Part shown: in pieces, positions 16,208-25,032 of the stretch | Position numbering within the stretch: position 1 is the first letter of the stretch | How the letters are laid out: each line of letters begins with the position of its first letter | DNA from: an uncultured Nitrosospira sp. | GTDB taxonomy: Bacteria; Nitrospirota; Nitrospiria; Nitrospirales; Nitrospiraceae | DNA: 64,000 nt | Direction of reading: 5' to 3' | Assembly (NCBI GenBank): GCA_900696515.1 | Contig: CAADGK010000099.1 | Span: 97,514-161,513, forward strand | Translations under genes and position numbers: made by a program | The notes under the pieces: generated by a model | Databases searched by the model: none | What the model saw: the letters and a program-made list of their open reading frames with translations, nothing else | What the model was told of the DNA's origin: nothing

Positions 16208-17353
16208 GTGGATCATGAGGCGAGGAATGGTGTGATCGACTATTGGCGGATCGGACTGGTTGTGGTCTGGTTAAGCAGCAGTGTCTCGCTTGCGCTTGCG
16301 GCAAGCAGCGCATCGACCCCGTTTCAGCCGGCAACGGCGGGCTATCAGTACACCTTCCCCAGGGATCATGGCTCGCATCCGACCTATCGGACCGAATGGT
16401 GGTACTACACCGGCCACCTACACACCAAGGACGGCCGGGCCTTCGGCTTTGAATTGACGTTCTTCCGCCGGGGCATCCCGCCTGAGGACGTGACGACGCT
16501 TCCGTCCAAATGGTCGGTGAAGGATCTCTATCTAGCCCATTTTGCGGTGACCGACATTAGTGGCAAGCGATTTCATTTCTCAGAGAAGCTTAGTCGCGAG
16601 GGCCTTGGGAAGGCGGGGGCGGATGAGTCGAAACTCCAGGTCTGGATTGATGATTGGCGAGCTGAGGCTGCCACGGATGAACGAGGGGCGCACACCGTGA
16701 TCGCCCGTGACGACACCCATGCTCTTTCTCTCAGGCTGCAACCGGCCAAGCTTCTGGTCACCCACGGTGCGGCCGGTATCAGTCGGAAGGGGAAAGACGT
16801 GGGACAGGCCTCTCACTATTATTCGTTTACCAGACTGGAGGCCGGCGGAACGTTGACGATCGGAGGGGAATCCTTTGACGTCACCGGCCTCGGCTGGATG
16901 GACCATGAGTTCGGGTCGGGCGATCTCGGACCCGATCAAGTCGGCTGGGATTGGTTCAGCATTCAATTGGAGGACAACACAGACCTCATGCTCTATCGCA
17001 TGCGATTGAAAGATGGATCATCCGATCTGGCATCGAGCGGCACCGTCGTCTCACCGGATGGACGGAGCCGCCATTTGGACGTGACAGATTTTCAGATTGA
17101 ATCCCATGGAACCTGGACCAGTACGGAGAGCAAGGCGACCTATCCCAACCGATGGCGGCTGACGTTTCCGTCACTCGATGTGACGTTGGATGTGGCCCCG
17201 TTGCTCGCAGATCAGGAGTTGCGCACGTCGCGCAGCAGCCGCGTCTCCTATTGGGAAGGGGCGGTTGCAGTCACAGGTACGAAGCAGGGCAGGCCGATAA
17301 AAGGCCAAGGGTACGTCGAGCTGACCGGGTATGCAGAGCGGCTGAAGATGTAG
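16208..17353 (+). CDS. Exported AttH/CrtC-like lipocalin-fold hydrolase
   Basis: The roughly 381-residue protein has an N-terminal signal peptide (core GLVVVWLSSSVSLALA) and the family start FPRDHGSHPTYRTEWWYYTG, followed by GHLHTKDGRAFGFELTFFR. The GLGWMDHEFGS motif sits mid-protein. These mark the COG5621 family related to AttH and carotenoid 1,2-hydratase. Members are predicted secreted hydrolases or isomerases of hydrophobic substrates. The frame opens at GTG 16178; I prefer GTG 16208, which follows AGGGGAGG. No carotenoid genes are adjacent, so the substrate remains open. Confidence 0.8.
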   Translation: MDHEARNGVIDYWRIGLVVVWLSSSVSLALAASSASTPFQPATAGYQYTFPRDHGSHPTYRTEWWYYTGHLHTKDGRAFGFELTFFRRGIPPEDVTTLPSKWSVKDLYLAHFAVTDISGKRFHFSEKLSREGLGKAGADESKLQVWIDDWRAEAATDERGAHTVIARDDTHALSLRLQPAKLLVTHGAAGISRKGKDVGQASHYYSFTRLEAGGTLTIGGESFDVTGLGWMDHEFGSGDLGPDQVGWDWFSIQLEDNTDLMLYRMRLKDGSSDLASSGTVVSPDGRSRHLDVTDFQIESHGTWTSTESKATYPNRWRLTFPSLDVTLDVAPLLADQELRTSRSSRVSYWEGAVAVTGTKQGRPIKGQGYVELTGYAERLKM

Positions 17354-17396
17354 CGGGTGTGCTCGTCGGCCATCCGATTCACCACGCGATTCTCGC

Positions 17397-17795
17397 TCAG
17401 TTGGGGCAGCCCTTCTGTTCCTCTTCGATGAGGTTCATGGTCGGACTGACTTGCAGTTCGACGAAGCTTCCACAGCGTGCGGTCCAGAATTTGGCGGGAG
17501 CCGGAGGTTTCGGCGGTGGAGGAGGTGGGTCTTCCTTGGGTTCGACTTGAACATTGATGATCGTGAGATTCGGGTCCAAGGCGGATCCGATCATGGGTTG
17601 GATGGCTCTTCCGTGGAAGCCACGCATGTGTGGAAAGCGAAATCCAGGGGCTCGGTTCTCAGGGCCGTGCATTCCAAAGCCATATATGCCGGCAGCATGA
17701 GGAGAGGTGGAAGGGCCGACGGTCACACCGCCTCGTGATTCCGCAGAGGCTGTGAGTGGGATGAGGGTCAGAAGTACGGTGATCAGGAGCTTCAT
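17397..17795 (-). CDS. Small exported proline-rich protein
   Basis: The 132-residue product has a clear signal peptide (MKLLITVLLTLIPLTASA, cleavage about residue 18) and a glycine/histidine/proline-rich middle. A run of prolines (EDPPPPPPKPPAP) precedes a short C-terminal region with two cysteines (ARCGSF and KGCPN) that could form a disulfide. No family is recognised. It converges on the AttH-like gene with 43 bases between them. Confidence 0.6.
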   Translation of the reverse strand: MKLLITVLLTLIPLTASAESRGGVTVGPSTSPHAAGIYGFGMHGPENRAPGFRFPHMRGFHGRAIQPMIGSALDPNLTIINVQVEPKEDPPPPPPKPPAPAKFWTARCGSFVELQVSPTMNLIEEEQKGCPN

Positions 17796-17951
17796 AGAAC
17801 ACCGATGATTCGACTATCAGCGTAATCGCCCGTGCAGGAAGCCGTCAAGCGGGGGCAGGTTGGCATCGGCTGAATCAACCATGGGGAGCCGTTGCGGCGC
17901 ACAACGGACTGCACGGTTGATCTGTTCATATGGAAGTGTCCTGATCCGCGG

Positions 17952-18815
17952 CTATTTCGCCAGCCTGCGTATTCGCAGTGCAGCCTTCACGCCCTTCTTG
18001 GCCGGATGGCGCACGGCATGGCGCAGGAGCCACTTTCTTTCCTTCGTGGCACCCTCTAGCCATCGTTCGCACAGCTCAAAGGCAAGACGGGGATGGTCCT
18101 TGGCAATATCGCTGATATGATTGGCCACACTCCGTCGAACATAGAGATCCGGGTCATCCTTGAGGGCCTCCAGAATCGGCAGGACGGGACGAGGGTCTTT
18201 GATAAAAGCTGGAATTCGTATCGCCCAGGGTAAACGCGGACGCGTCCCTTCGGAACAGAGCCGCCGCACATGGGGATCTGGGTCATCCGTCCACGTCACC
18301 AGTTGCGCCAGAGTGCGTTCCGGCCAACGGATCAGGAACGGGCGAATGGAAAATTCGGCACTGAACCGCCGCGTCAGTTCGTACTGGGCTGCCATCGAGA
18401 TTTCAAACGGGTCATGCCCACGGTTGTGCTCTGGGTCCATGCCATAAGTGGCGACAAAACTCACATGAGGGAGGTAGAAGAACACGCCGAGTCCGAGGTC
18501 TTCCGTAGCTGTCTGCGGTGGAGTCAGCGACTGGATCAGGATGTGAACGGCGTCGTTGTAGCATTCGGGAAGGTACTCACGGAGCGTCCGTGCCAAATGA
18601 TGTCCTCGTTGAAGAATGCTGAGCGGCTTCAAACCATTGCGCGCCGTACGTTGGAATGCCTTTCCGTCAAAAGTCGGATAGACGAGACTGATATTGTGCG
18701 CCAGACAGTCGATGGCCTCCCGATCGAGCAAGTCGGCTAGAGACATGCCTTTCTGAATCGAATGCGGTGCGGAAGGGAGGCGTGGGGTCGATGTCATAGG
18801 GCGTCTGGGCTTCAT
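17952..18815 (-). CDS. DNA alkylation repair-type HEAT protein (AlkC/AlkD-like)
   Basis: The 287-residue product has a helical-repeat architecture with paired segments such as DPDPHVRRLCSEGTRPRLPW and DPDLYVRRSVANHISDIAKD. These are typical of the AlkC/AlkD superfamily of HEAT-like DNA glycosylases, and the SEGTRPRLPW motif is a hallmark of the COG4335 group. The expected activity is excision of 3-methyladenine or 7-methylguanine. I take the ATG at 18815, because residues upstream in the frame look non-coding. It stands alone, 156 bases beyond the proline-rich gene. Confidence 0.78.
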   Translation of the reverse strand: MKPRRPMTSTPRLPSAPHSIQKGMSLADLLDREAIDCLAHNISLVYPTFDGKAFQRTARNGLKPLSILQRGHHLARTLREYLPECYNDAVHILIQSLTPPQTATEDLGLGVFFYLPHVSFVATYGMDPEHNRGHDPFEISMAAQYELTRRFSAEFSIRPFLIRWPERTLAQLVTWTDDPDPHVRRLCSEGTRPRLPWAIRIPAFIKDPRPVLPILEALKDDPDLYVRRSVANHISDIAKDHPRLAFELCERWLEGATKERKWLLRHAVRHPAKKGVKAALRIRRLAK

Positions 18816-19116
18816 AAAGATACTTATTTCTTTCTCGGACACAGAAGTCAACTTATGCAGGCATCGAATGGAACTATCTGTGGATTTTTGCCACCAGTAA
18901 AATCTCCTCGAGCTTTGCCCCAATTTTCTCGCAAACGCTCCTGCAATAAAATTTTATTCAATCAGGCAGGTAACTTGCTCAACCGGTGAGTGCTGGCCTG
19001 GCGTTCCAATCATCTGCCAGTGCCGGTTCCTTCCAATTGAGAAGTTTGCACCAGCCTCCTCAACCATATGATGAGGGCCAATGCCCCGGACAACCTTTTA
19101 ACCACAGGAGGATGTC
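18816..19116. other. Divergent intergenic region with an AT-rich palindrome
   Basis: The gap lies between the AlkC/AlkD-like gene (minus) and a 44-codon plus-strand gene. It contains the perfect 14-bp palindrome AATAAAATTTTATT at 18945-18958. I see no longer ORF or RNA gene. Promoters for both sides are expected here but no strong -35/-10 pair stands out. Confidence 0.4.
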
Positions 19117-19251
19117 ATGGATAAGGTCTGGTTATATGCTGGTGGGATTGTTGTCGCAACGGCAGTGCTGATCTATGCCGTGCTCACGACGGTGAGTAGT
19201 ACGAATCCGCCGGCCAGTGATCTGCGGGCGGCGTATCAGCAGTCGAAGTAA
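19117..19251 (+). CDS. 44-residue single-span membrane protein
   Basis: ATG 19117 follows AGGAGG by 5 bases, the best ribosome site in this area. The product (MDKVWLYAGGIVVATAVLIY..., ending AAYQQSK) has one hydrophobic helix (about 5-25) and a short polar tail. The strong Shine-Dalgarno and the clean membrane helix support a real small gene despite its length. Family and function are unknown. Confidence 0.6.
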   Translation: MDKVWLYAGGIVVATAVLIYAVLTTVSSTNPPASDLRAAYQQSK

Positions 19252-19601
19252 TGTACTGCTGTTGAGTGTGGTGAGCCTGAGGCAGTAAGGGGTGCAGGGT
19301 TCAGTATTCATGTGATCTGCGAACCAGCACTCAAAGGAGAAGTTTGTGAGTGATGAGCTATGTGCCTGCCGGGTGCGATCGGGGTTTCCGATCGCGCTTG
19401 GCAAGTACAAAGAAGTGAGGTGGGATTTTGTCCGTCAAGCGTCCATATTCTTTTCTATCTGAGGACGACCGAAAGGACTGACTTCCTAAATATGCACATG
19501 CGTTGAGAGGGTTCAATGCTTGAATAGTTGCTCTCGTTTAAGCTGCCAGATCAAGCTCGCAGCAGCGTTCACGCAGTGCCCACTCGCTGGTAACCGTATG
19601 G
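19252..19601. other. 350-base intergenic region with a strong hairpin
   Basis: Between the small membrane protein (plus) and the TauE-like gene (minus, convergent) lies a perfect 8-bp hairpin at 19375-19395: GCGATCGG, loop GGTTT, CCGATCGC. No T-run follows, so it may be a factor-dependent or bidirectional terminator. Nothing else is recognised. Confidence 0.45.
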
Positions 19602-20375
19602 TCACAGCACACCTGAGATCAGTCCACAGCCAACCACAATCAATAGCGCTGATACCATCAGTTGAATCGACCGAAGCGTGACCTTCTTGAGCATCTTTCC
19701 ACCGATATAGGCCCCGGCAAAGGCAGACAAGCTCGCTCCGATGACCAACCGCCATGCGATGGCCTCCTCATGGGCTGAGATATCTGCGCCATAGACGGTC
19801 ATGCGGGAGAGATCCACCATGACGGCGAGCACGATCCCCGTGGCAACGAACGCCTCTTTCTCAAGTCCGGCCTTGATCAGAAACATACTCCGAAAGGCGC
19901 CTTGATGCCCCGACAAGCCGCCGAAGAACCCACTGATCAGGCCGCCGAGCGGCAGCCATCGGCGATCAAGCGCGATCTTGGAGAAGGTGGGAGAAAGCTC
20001 CAAGCCCACGAAGGATATGATGAGGACTCCGATCACGAGCTTGAGAGCCGACACCTGCCGAGCGCTCCCAAACGCATGATATTCGTAGATCGGTTTAACT
20101 TCCCCTAGGTATGTCAGCAATGCAGCTCCCGCAAAGGCTGCCGCGATTGCTGGTAACCCGAACTGTAGCAGTACAGAGCGATCGGCCTTTCGTCCGAGCA
20201 GTCCAATCTTGAAGAGGTTGTTCGCCAGATGGACTATGGCGGTCATCGCAATCGCCAGTTCCAACGGGAAGAAGAGGGCGACCACCGGCATCAGCAGCGT
20301 GCCAAGCCTGAACCCAGAAAACAGCGTGAGGCCCGACGCCAATAACGATGCGATGCAGACGATGAGGAATTCCAC
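19602..20375 (-). CDS. TauE/SafE-family membrane transporter
   Basis: The 257-residue protein has about seven to eight membrane helices and the TauE/SafE (DUF81) layout: a first-half motif near GTLLMPVVALFFPLELAIAM and a second-half GGLISGFFGGLSGHQGAFRS, with the glycine-rich GFFGG loop. Family members are proposed to export sulfite, sulfoacetate or other organosulfur anions. The start is GTG with GGAGA 7 bases upstream. The neighbouring genes give no clue to the substrate. Confidence 0.88.
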   Translation of the reverse strand: MEFLIVCIASLLASGLTLFSGFRLGTLLMPVVALFFPLELAIAMTAIVHLANNLFKIGLLGRKADRSVLLQFGLPAIAAAFAGAALLTYLGEVKPIYEYHAFGSARQVSALKLVIGVLIISFVGLELSPTFSKIALDRRWLPLGGLISGFFGGLSGHQGAFRSMFLIKAGLEKEAFVATGIVLAVMVDLSRMTVYGADISAHEEAIAWRLVIGASLSAFAGAYIGGKMLKKVTLRSIQLMVSALLIVVGCGLISGVL

Positions 20376-20504
20376 TATGATTCTCCGAATCCGAAGTGGC
20401 GAGAGACCGTCATAGAAGATAGCAGTTTGAATTGGAAGGAGACGACAGCTCTACTGGGAGGCGAGGACTGAATGGTCGTATTCGGGAGAAAGGTTTTTGC
20501 CCAC

Positions 20505-20966
20505 TCACGAATTGCGAGACGTTCCATCTTCAAAATGAAACGTATGCTGACCATCAGGACCAATCGTTTCTAGAGCCAGGCGCGGCCGATCACTGCGTAA
20601 GGCATCGCAAATGCCGTTGTGAAGCTCGTCGAAGGTCATGCTCGCGTACTGCTTTCCATCAAATGTTAAAAGTGGATGCAAATACTCTTGCGGATGTCGT
20701 ACGGTTCCATTCTCAGTCTTTTCTGTGATGCTCACGAAAGCTCGTATGAATCCGGCATCACCATCCTCATTTGTGACAACGGCTGGGGGATCGGCATACG
20801 GGTCTCCCTTCTCGTAACCGAGTCCCGGTGTCGAAGAGGCAATATGTGGCGGCACTGCTTGAGCTGTTACCTCGATCCATTCGCATCCCGTGTGAATGTC
20901 CTCATGCCTCGGGGACTTAAGACGCCAGGGTGTCGCGTAGATGCTTATGTGGTCTAAGATGTCCAA
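20505..20966 (-). CDS. Hypothetical protein, possible gene cassette
   Basis: The 153-residue product has no recognised domain, signal peptide or membrane helix. It is rich in Asp, His and Pro, and its C-terminal part (HPLLTFDGKQYASMTF, FHFEDGTS) suggests a mixed alpha/beta fold. The only upstream start is TTG 20966, which lies within the GTTGGAC box of the attC-like site. Codon use looks less biased than in flanking housekeeping genes. I consider it an orphan accessory gene. Confidence 0.5.
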   Translation of the reverse strand: MDILDHISIYATPWRLKSPRHEDIHTGCEWIEVTAQAVPPHIASSTPGLGYEKGDPYADPPAVVTNEDGDAGFIRAFVSITEKTENGTVRHPQEYLHPLLTFDGKQYASMTFDELHNGICDALRSDRPRLALETIGPDGQHTFHFEDGTSRNS

Positions 20967-21039
20967 CGTAGGCGGTCACTCGCGCTGCCTGTAGCGCACG
21001 ACCGGCGCAGACGGTATCGAGCGCAGCGCTGCGTTAGCC
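20961..21039. other. attC-like imperfect palindrome between two orphan genes
   Basis: On the plus strand the site begins GTCCAAC (fits the integron box RYYYAAC) and ends GTTAGCC (close to GTTRRRY) 79 bases later. Internal arms GCGCTGC and GCAGCGC can pair. The TAA stop of the 21034 gene lies inside the GGCTAACG end, as is common in integron cassettes, and CGTTAGC recurs at the other side of that gene (21881-21887 in complement). No integrase is in the window, and spacing of the inner boxes is irregular. Confidence 0.3.
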
Positions 21040-21867
21040 ATCAACTGATCCTTTTGCAACAGCCGCTTTCACTTGTGCTGTGACATTGACACCGTTCTGA
21101 TCCACGATCGTAAGGTCTGTCGCTAATCTCATGTTTTCAATAAGGTTCGGTCGCGATTGCTCGAGCTTGTTGAAGTCGGCGGTTTGTTGATCAGTCGCCA
21201 CGCCGGACCACACCGTGTTCGCAAAACCGCAAAAGTGATCCGACAGCAAGTCCAACTGGAAGAAACGGTCGTTCGTAGGCAGGGAGATTTGGGGCTTCGG
21301 ATCGCGCATGCTTAGAAGGTAGTTTACAAAACCAACTCCTCTGGCCTTCCCAGCTCCGGGTCCAACCTCGTCGTTACAGAAGTTATCACTCAGAAATCTT
21401 CCATTTATTCGCTTACTATCACTGAGATAGCGAACTACGTTGCTATACCAGATAAGGTAGCCAGCTCTAAGCACTGGAAACTCGATCGACTTTTCATTTC
21501 CCAGCTCGAATTTTAGGCAATTTCGCCCTTTGGCATCCGGTCCCTGAGTTATAAGGTGCTGGTTTTGATAGTAGAAGGCCCATGCGAACCAGCTCATCTC
21601 ATTTTCATAACTCGACACACAGGTAACCGAGAAATCGAACTTGCTAGCTTGCTCAACGCAGGCGGCGAGGAAGGCGTCCCTGGTCTCGTCCTTTCGTCGA
21701 CCACCTGCCCATTTCACAAATTTGCCATTCCTGTTCTTTGGAACCAGTAAGTTGATCCAGTGCTCGGCGTGTTCCGGTGAAGTGAAATGACAAGCGGCTA
21801 CTGTGTGCAACACGTGTGGGTCGCCTTGCATCCACTCTTGTGGTTTTGCATCGAGTGTGGTGAACAT
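21034..21867 (-). CDS. Hypothetical protein in a cassette-like setting
   Basis: The 277-residue soluble product matches no family I know. Tryptophan/tyrosine-rich segments (WFAWAFYYQNQHLI, YLIWYSNVVRYL) and charged termini are visible; there is no signal peptide. The sequence is AT-richer than its neighbours and flanked on both sides by CTAACG/CGTTAG boxes, so it looks laterally acquired. The long, specific N-terminal HVLHTVAACHFTSPEHAEHW might belong to a defence or toxin-type family, but I cannot support any function. Confidence 0.6.
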   Translation of the reverse strand: MFTTLDAKPQEWMQGDPHVLHTVAACHFTSPEHAEHWINLLVPKNRNGKFVKWAGGRRKDETRDAFLAACVEQASKFDFSVTCVSSYENEMSWFAWAFYYQNQHLITQGPDAKGRNCLKFELGNEKSIEFPVLRAGYLIWYSNVVRYLSDSKRINGRFLSDNFCNDEVGPGAGKARGVGFVNYLLSMRDPKPQISLPTNDRFFQLDLLSDHFCGFANTVWSGVATDQQTADFNKLEQSRPNLIENMRLATDLTIVDQNGVNVTAQVKAAVAKGSVDG

Positions 21868-22110
21868 TCTGTGCCGTGTTTGATAGCTAACGATTAAGCG
21901 AACTTTTTGTTTGCCTAAATGGGGTTGCGTGATGCCCCGTCTGGCCTTGGCTATTGTGGGGAAATCGATTCCAATATCCCTGGAGTGTGGGCTGGTGTCA
22001 AGTCTCCTTAGGTCAACAATCAGGGCAGTGAGTCGGCGTCAAGTTGAACTCGCTGGGTGGTTCTCGTCTTGACTCCAATCTAGTTGCTATGGTTAGGTCC
22101 CGCCACCACG

Positions 22111-23145
22111 ATGAAGATACTTCGTACAGTCCTTAGCCTTAACCTATTCTCGCTCATACTGTTCACGCTGGCCTGCCAGAAGGAGAGCGAATCGGTCGTC
22201 TCGATCGCCTTGCATCCCAAGAATGCCGACATCCTCTACGTCGCCACAAATGATGCGGTCTACAAATCACGCGATGGGGGAGGGACTTGGGAAAAATTTC
22301 CTAGTTTCAGCGCGCGGCGGGTGACGACGCTGGCGATTGATCCGCTCCTGCCCGCGGCGATCTATGCCGGCACGATGGGGGATGCGGTCTACAAGAGCCC
22401 GGATGGAGGCCAACATTGGCTGCCGCATAATGTCGGATTGAAAGAGCACGTCTCCTTCATCAACCAGTTTGTATTTCACCCGGCGGCCAGCGAACAGATC
22501 TATGCGGCGACGACGGTCGGCGTCTTCTATACGAAGGATGCAGGCCGTGAATGGACAGAGCGGATGAACGGGATGAAGGAAGTCCACATCGTCACGTCGA
22601 TTGCCATTAATCCCAAAGAGCCGGCGGTGCTGTATGGTGGGACAACTGGCGGGGTGTACCGGTCCGATGATGGGGCGACGACCTGGAAAAAAATCAATAA
22701 CGGCTTGATTCCCGAGAAAGAACTCATGGCGGCCATGGCTCTCGGGGTCAATGCCATTGAGATCGATCGGACGAATCCTGACGTCGTCTATGCTGGTACG
22801 ACAAAAGGTCTCTTTCGCACGGGGGACAAAGGAGAGCAGTGGGAGCGTATCGGCCAATCCATCTCCGATCCCTATATCAGCAGCCTGGTCCTCCATCCGA
22901 AAGAACCAGCCCAGCTGTATATCGGTGGCCCAGCCGGGATTTGGAAAACTTCTGATGGGGGAAAGACCTGGCAAGCCATGAACCACGGGCTTGCGACGCT
23001 GAATATTCGAGCCCTGGCGATGGATCCCAAAAACGTTCACACCCTCTACGCCGGCACCAACGGCAGTGGCCTCTACCGTTCAACCGATGCCGGCGCGACC
23101 TGGACGGCTGTGCCGCTCAAAGCCGCGCCGCAGGCTCAACACTGA
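22111..23145 (+). CDS. Exported beta-propeller (BNR/Ycf48-like) lipoprotein
   Basis: The 344-residue protein starts with a lipoprotein-like signal (SLILFTLAC; Cys near residue 20). It then carries seven or so repeats of the type LYVATNDAVYKSRDGGGTWE, each with the S/T-x-D-x-G-x-T-W Asp-box of BNR and Ycf48-type propellers. ATG 22111 sits nine codons into the open frame and gives the natural signal. Such propellers act as extracytoplasmic binding or assembly scaffolds. The partner is unknown. Confidence 0.83.
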   Translation: MKILRTVLSLNLFSLILFTLACQKESESVVSIALHPKNADILYVATNDAVYKSRDGGGTWEKFPSFSARRVTTLAIDPLLPAAIYAGTMGDAVYKSPDGGQHWLPHNVGLKEHVSFINQFVFHPAASEQIYAATTVGVFYTKDAGREWTERMNGMKEVHIVTSIAINPKEPAVLYGGTTGGVYRSDDGATTWKKINNGLIPEKELMAAMALGVNAIEIDRTNPDVVYAGTTKGLFRTGDKGEQWERIGQSISDPYISSLVLHPKEPAQLYIGGPAGIWKTSDGGKTWQAMNHGLATLNIRALAMDPKNVHTLYAGTNGSGLYRSTDAGATWTAVPLKAAPQAQH

Positions 23146-23149
23146 TGTT

Positions 23150-23199
23150 ACTGGTCATCAGTCATTGGTCATTTTCAACCCCAGTGACTGATGACCAGT
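23150..23199. repeat. Intergenic stutter palindrome (copy B)
   Basis: ACTGGTCATCAGTCA (23150-23164) and TGACTGATGACCAGT (23185-23199) form a perfect 15-bp inverted repeat with a 20-base spacer, between two convergent genes. The right arm is identical to 3817-3831. It is likely a bidirectional terminator or a REP-like element. Confidence 0.7.
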
Positions 23200-23210
23200 G
23201 ACGAATGACT

Positions 23211-23696
23211 CTAATATCCAGTCTTTGCTCCCGCGCTCCCGCCCTGGTACCGGCTGCTGTACGAGATCATCCGATCTGAGAGTGCCTTCCACTCATCGGC
23301 CGTCATGAGGTTCTTCATCTTGAATCGCAGGCTGAGGACGCTGGCCGAGCTCTGCATCCGTTGAATGTTCGCTTCGTTGATGATTTTGGAAATCTCCGAT
23401 GCCTCCGCGTCATAGCTGGCGTTCAAGGTGTAGAGTTGTCGGTGGTATGCCCGCTCCCGCTCACGGCTTTCCTTGAGTTCCTTGATGATCTCGCGTGCGA
23501 GCATATTCACTTGCTTCGCCTTCTCAGGGTCCTGGACGGTCCGATTGATCAATCCCTCCATATCTTGCTGCCCCTTTTGCCAGTAGGCATCGCTGTTGCC
23601 GCCACCCATCATGCCGTGGTGATGGTGGTGTGACGAACATCCGACCAAGGTTACCAGGGCCAGTGCACCGAAAAACCCAGATACTGTCCGATTCAT
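23211..23696 (-). CDS. His-rich helical lipoprotein (CpxP/ZraP-like)
   Basis: The 161-residue product has a lipoprotein signal (ALALVTLVGC, Cys 20) followed at once by SSHHHHHGMMGGG, a likely metal-binding stretch. A charged all-helical domain follows, resembling periplasmic Spy/CpxP/ZraP chaperones or heavy-metal sensors (AREIIKELKESRERERAYHR). GGGAGG lies 5-6 bases before the ATG. I infer a periplasmic metal- or stress-related role, with moderate certainty. Confidence 0.75.
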   Translation of the reverse strand: MNRTVSGFFGALALVTLVGCSSHHHHHGMMGGGNSDAYWQKGQQDMEGLINRTVQDPEKAKQVNMLAREIIKELKESRERERAYHRQLYTLNASYDAEASEISKIINEANIQRMQSSASVLSLRFKMKNLMTADEWKALSDRMISYSSRYQGGSAGAKTGY

Positions 23697-23757
23697 GCTG
23701 TCCTCCCTTGAGAGTTGTTCCGTACCCTTGTCCTACCGTATCATCTCTGAACCTAGT

Positions 23758-24102
23758 ATGGCAGAAGCGCGCCCCCCTGTCTCAGATCCGGCTCAGGTGC
23801 TGAAGGAGGAATTCCGCCGGCATTTGGAGATGTTCTACGCCAGACTCAATCTGGCGCCCCCGTACGAGAGCGTGGAAAAAGCCGTTCGTACCTTAACGAC
23901 CATCGTGCACGGGCTTCCTCATGACGAGCAAGTCAAAATTGTAGCCGATCCTGCGTTGCAATGGCAGCAGTTCCGCAACGCGTTCGAAACATCGGGGCTG
24001 GCGAAGAAACATCGCGGGATCATTGCCGGTCTGGTTCGTGATCGTAGCGTCGTGAACTTGCCGGTTGAGTATGACCACTTTTTGAACTTCTTCCGCAGAT
24101 GA
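23758..24102 (+). CDS. Hypothetical soluble protein
   Basis: The 114-residue product (ATG 23758; the frame is open from 23695) is mostly helical and charged, without membrane segments: DPAQVLKEEFRRHLEMFYAR, then VEYDHFLNFFRR at the end. No family recognised. It diverges from the His-rich lipoprotein and converges on the next gene, with 20 bases between stops. The start overlaps the probable promoter region of its divergent neighbour. Confidence 0.6.
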   Translation: MAEARPPVSDPAQVLKEEFRRHLEMFYARLNLAPPYESVEKAVRTLTTIVHGLPHDEQVKIVADPALQWQQFRNAFETSGLAKKHRGIIAGLVRDRSVVNLPVEYDHFLNFFRR

Positions 24103-24122
24103 TGAGGCCTGATTGAGCTCGC

Positions 24123-24740
24123 TCAGGAACCGTTGGGCGGTGTGATGGCTGCACGCAGTTCGTCGTATACTTGCATGAGACGGCTGTCCTCCAGGCGATA
24201 GGACAGGGTGACCGTCACGATTCCAAACAGCGCGACCATGCCGGCAAGTCCTATAATGCCGATGCCCAAAAACGCTCCACCGAGCGTCGTGAACCCGCCT
24301 TCCAGCGCGTATTGCACCACAAAAGTCAGCGATCCCAACAAGACGACGGCGAACCAGATCGCGGTGATGAGGGCTGATGACCAGGGAATTCGTTTGACGC
24401 AGTGCGTCACCAGCGCCTCGTCGTGGGGAGACACGTGAACCAAGCCTTTGACCGGCCACGCTGTCCTGAACTTTCTGGAGAAGAGGCGGTATTGTGGACG
24501 GATGGCGATCTGCGACAGGTCGGGGTACCACCAAGCCACTCCATGCGGCAGCATCAAGACTCCGTCGGGACCGAAACGATCGCGGACGCCCTCCAGCGTT
24601 GAGCCAGACCACTGGTCTGGTCGAGTGGCCACACGACAGCCATAGCGTACGGCATCCGGAGTAAGGCGGATAAAATAGACCCAATCTCCGACCAGGAGTC
24701 CGAGAAAGAGGGCACCGGCAAAGAGACCTGCGAGAAGCAT
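24123..24740 (-). CDS. Hypothetical membrane protein
   Basis: The roughly 205-residue product has an N-terminal helix (about residues 3-20, then VGDWVYFIRLTPDA), a soluble middle with a tryptophan-rich LPHGVAWWYPDLSQ segment, and two further helices near 120-180 before a charged tail. The layout resembles small stress or photosystem-independent membrane proteins, but I cannot assign a family. GTG 24755 and ATG 24740 are both possible starts, neither with a clear ribosome site. Confidence 0.6.
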   Translation of the reverse strand: MLLAGLFAGALFLGLLVGDWVYFIRLTPDAVRYGCRVATRPDQWSGSTLEGVRDRFGPDGVLMLPHGVAWWYPDLSQIAIRPQYRLFSRKFRTAWPVKGLVHVSPHDEALVTHCVKRIPWSSALITAIWFAVVLLGSLTFVVQYALEGGFTTLGGAFLGIGIIGLAGMVALFGIVTVTLSYRLEDSRLMQVYDELRAAITPPNGS

Positions 24741-25032
24741 GGGTGTAGCTATCACACAGAAAAGAGCGACGAATCAAGGCGGGCAGGAATTGGGTATGCG
24801 CTGATGGGGAACGAGCCGGTTTACACAAGAACTTCTGCTCCGGCATGCGAAAAGCTTGTTGACTCACGCGGAGGAGTTTGGCTACAGTACGCCGGGCAAT
24901 GTTTCCGGCGGGCTGTGGACTACCTGATTTTCCCGCCTCAATATTGATTTTCCCCGCGTCACCATGACGGTGTCTTCCTCTGCAGGGTTGCAGTGCGCAG
25001 AGACCGGATCGTACGGATTGCTGGAGGCAAAC

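Noticed and set aside
22267-23040. A 257-codon frame antisense to the propeller gene
   Set aside because: It is a shadow of the repetitive propeller coding sequence, without ribosome site or domain.
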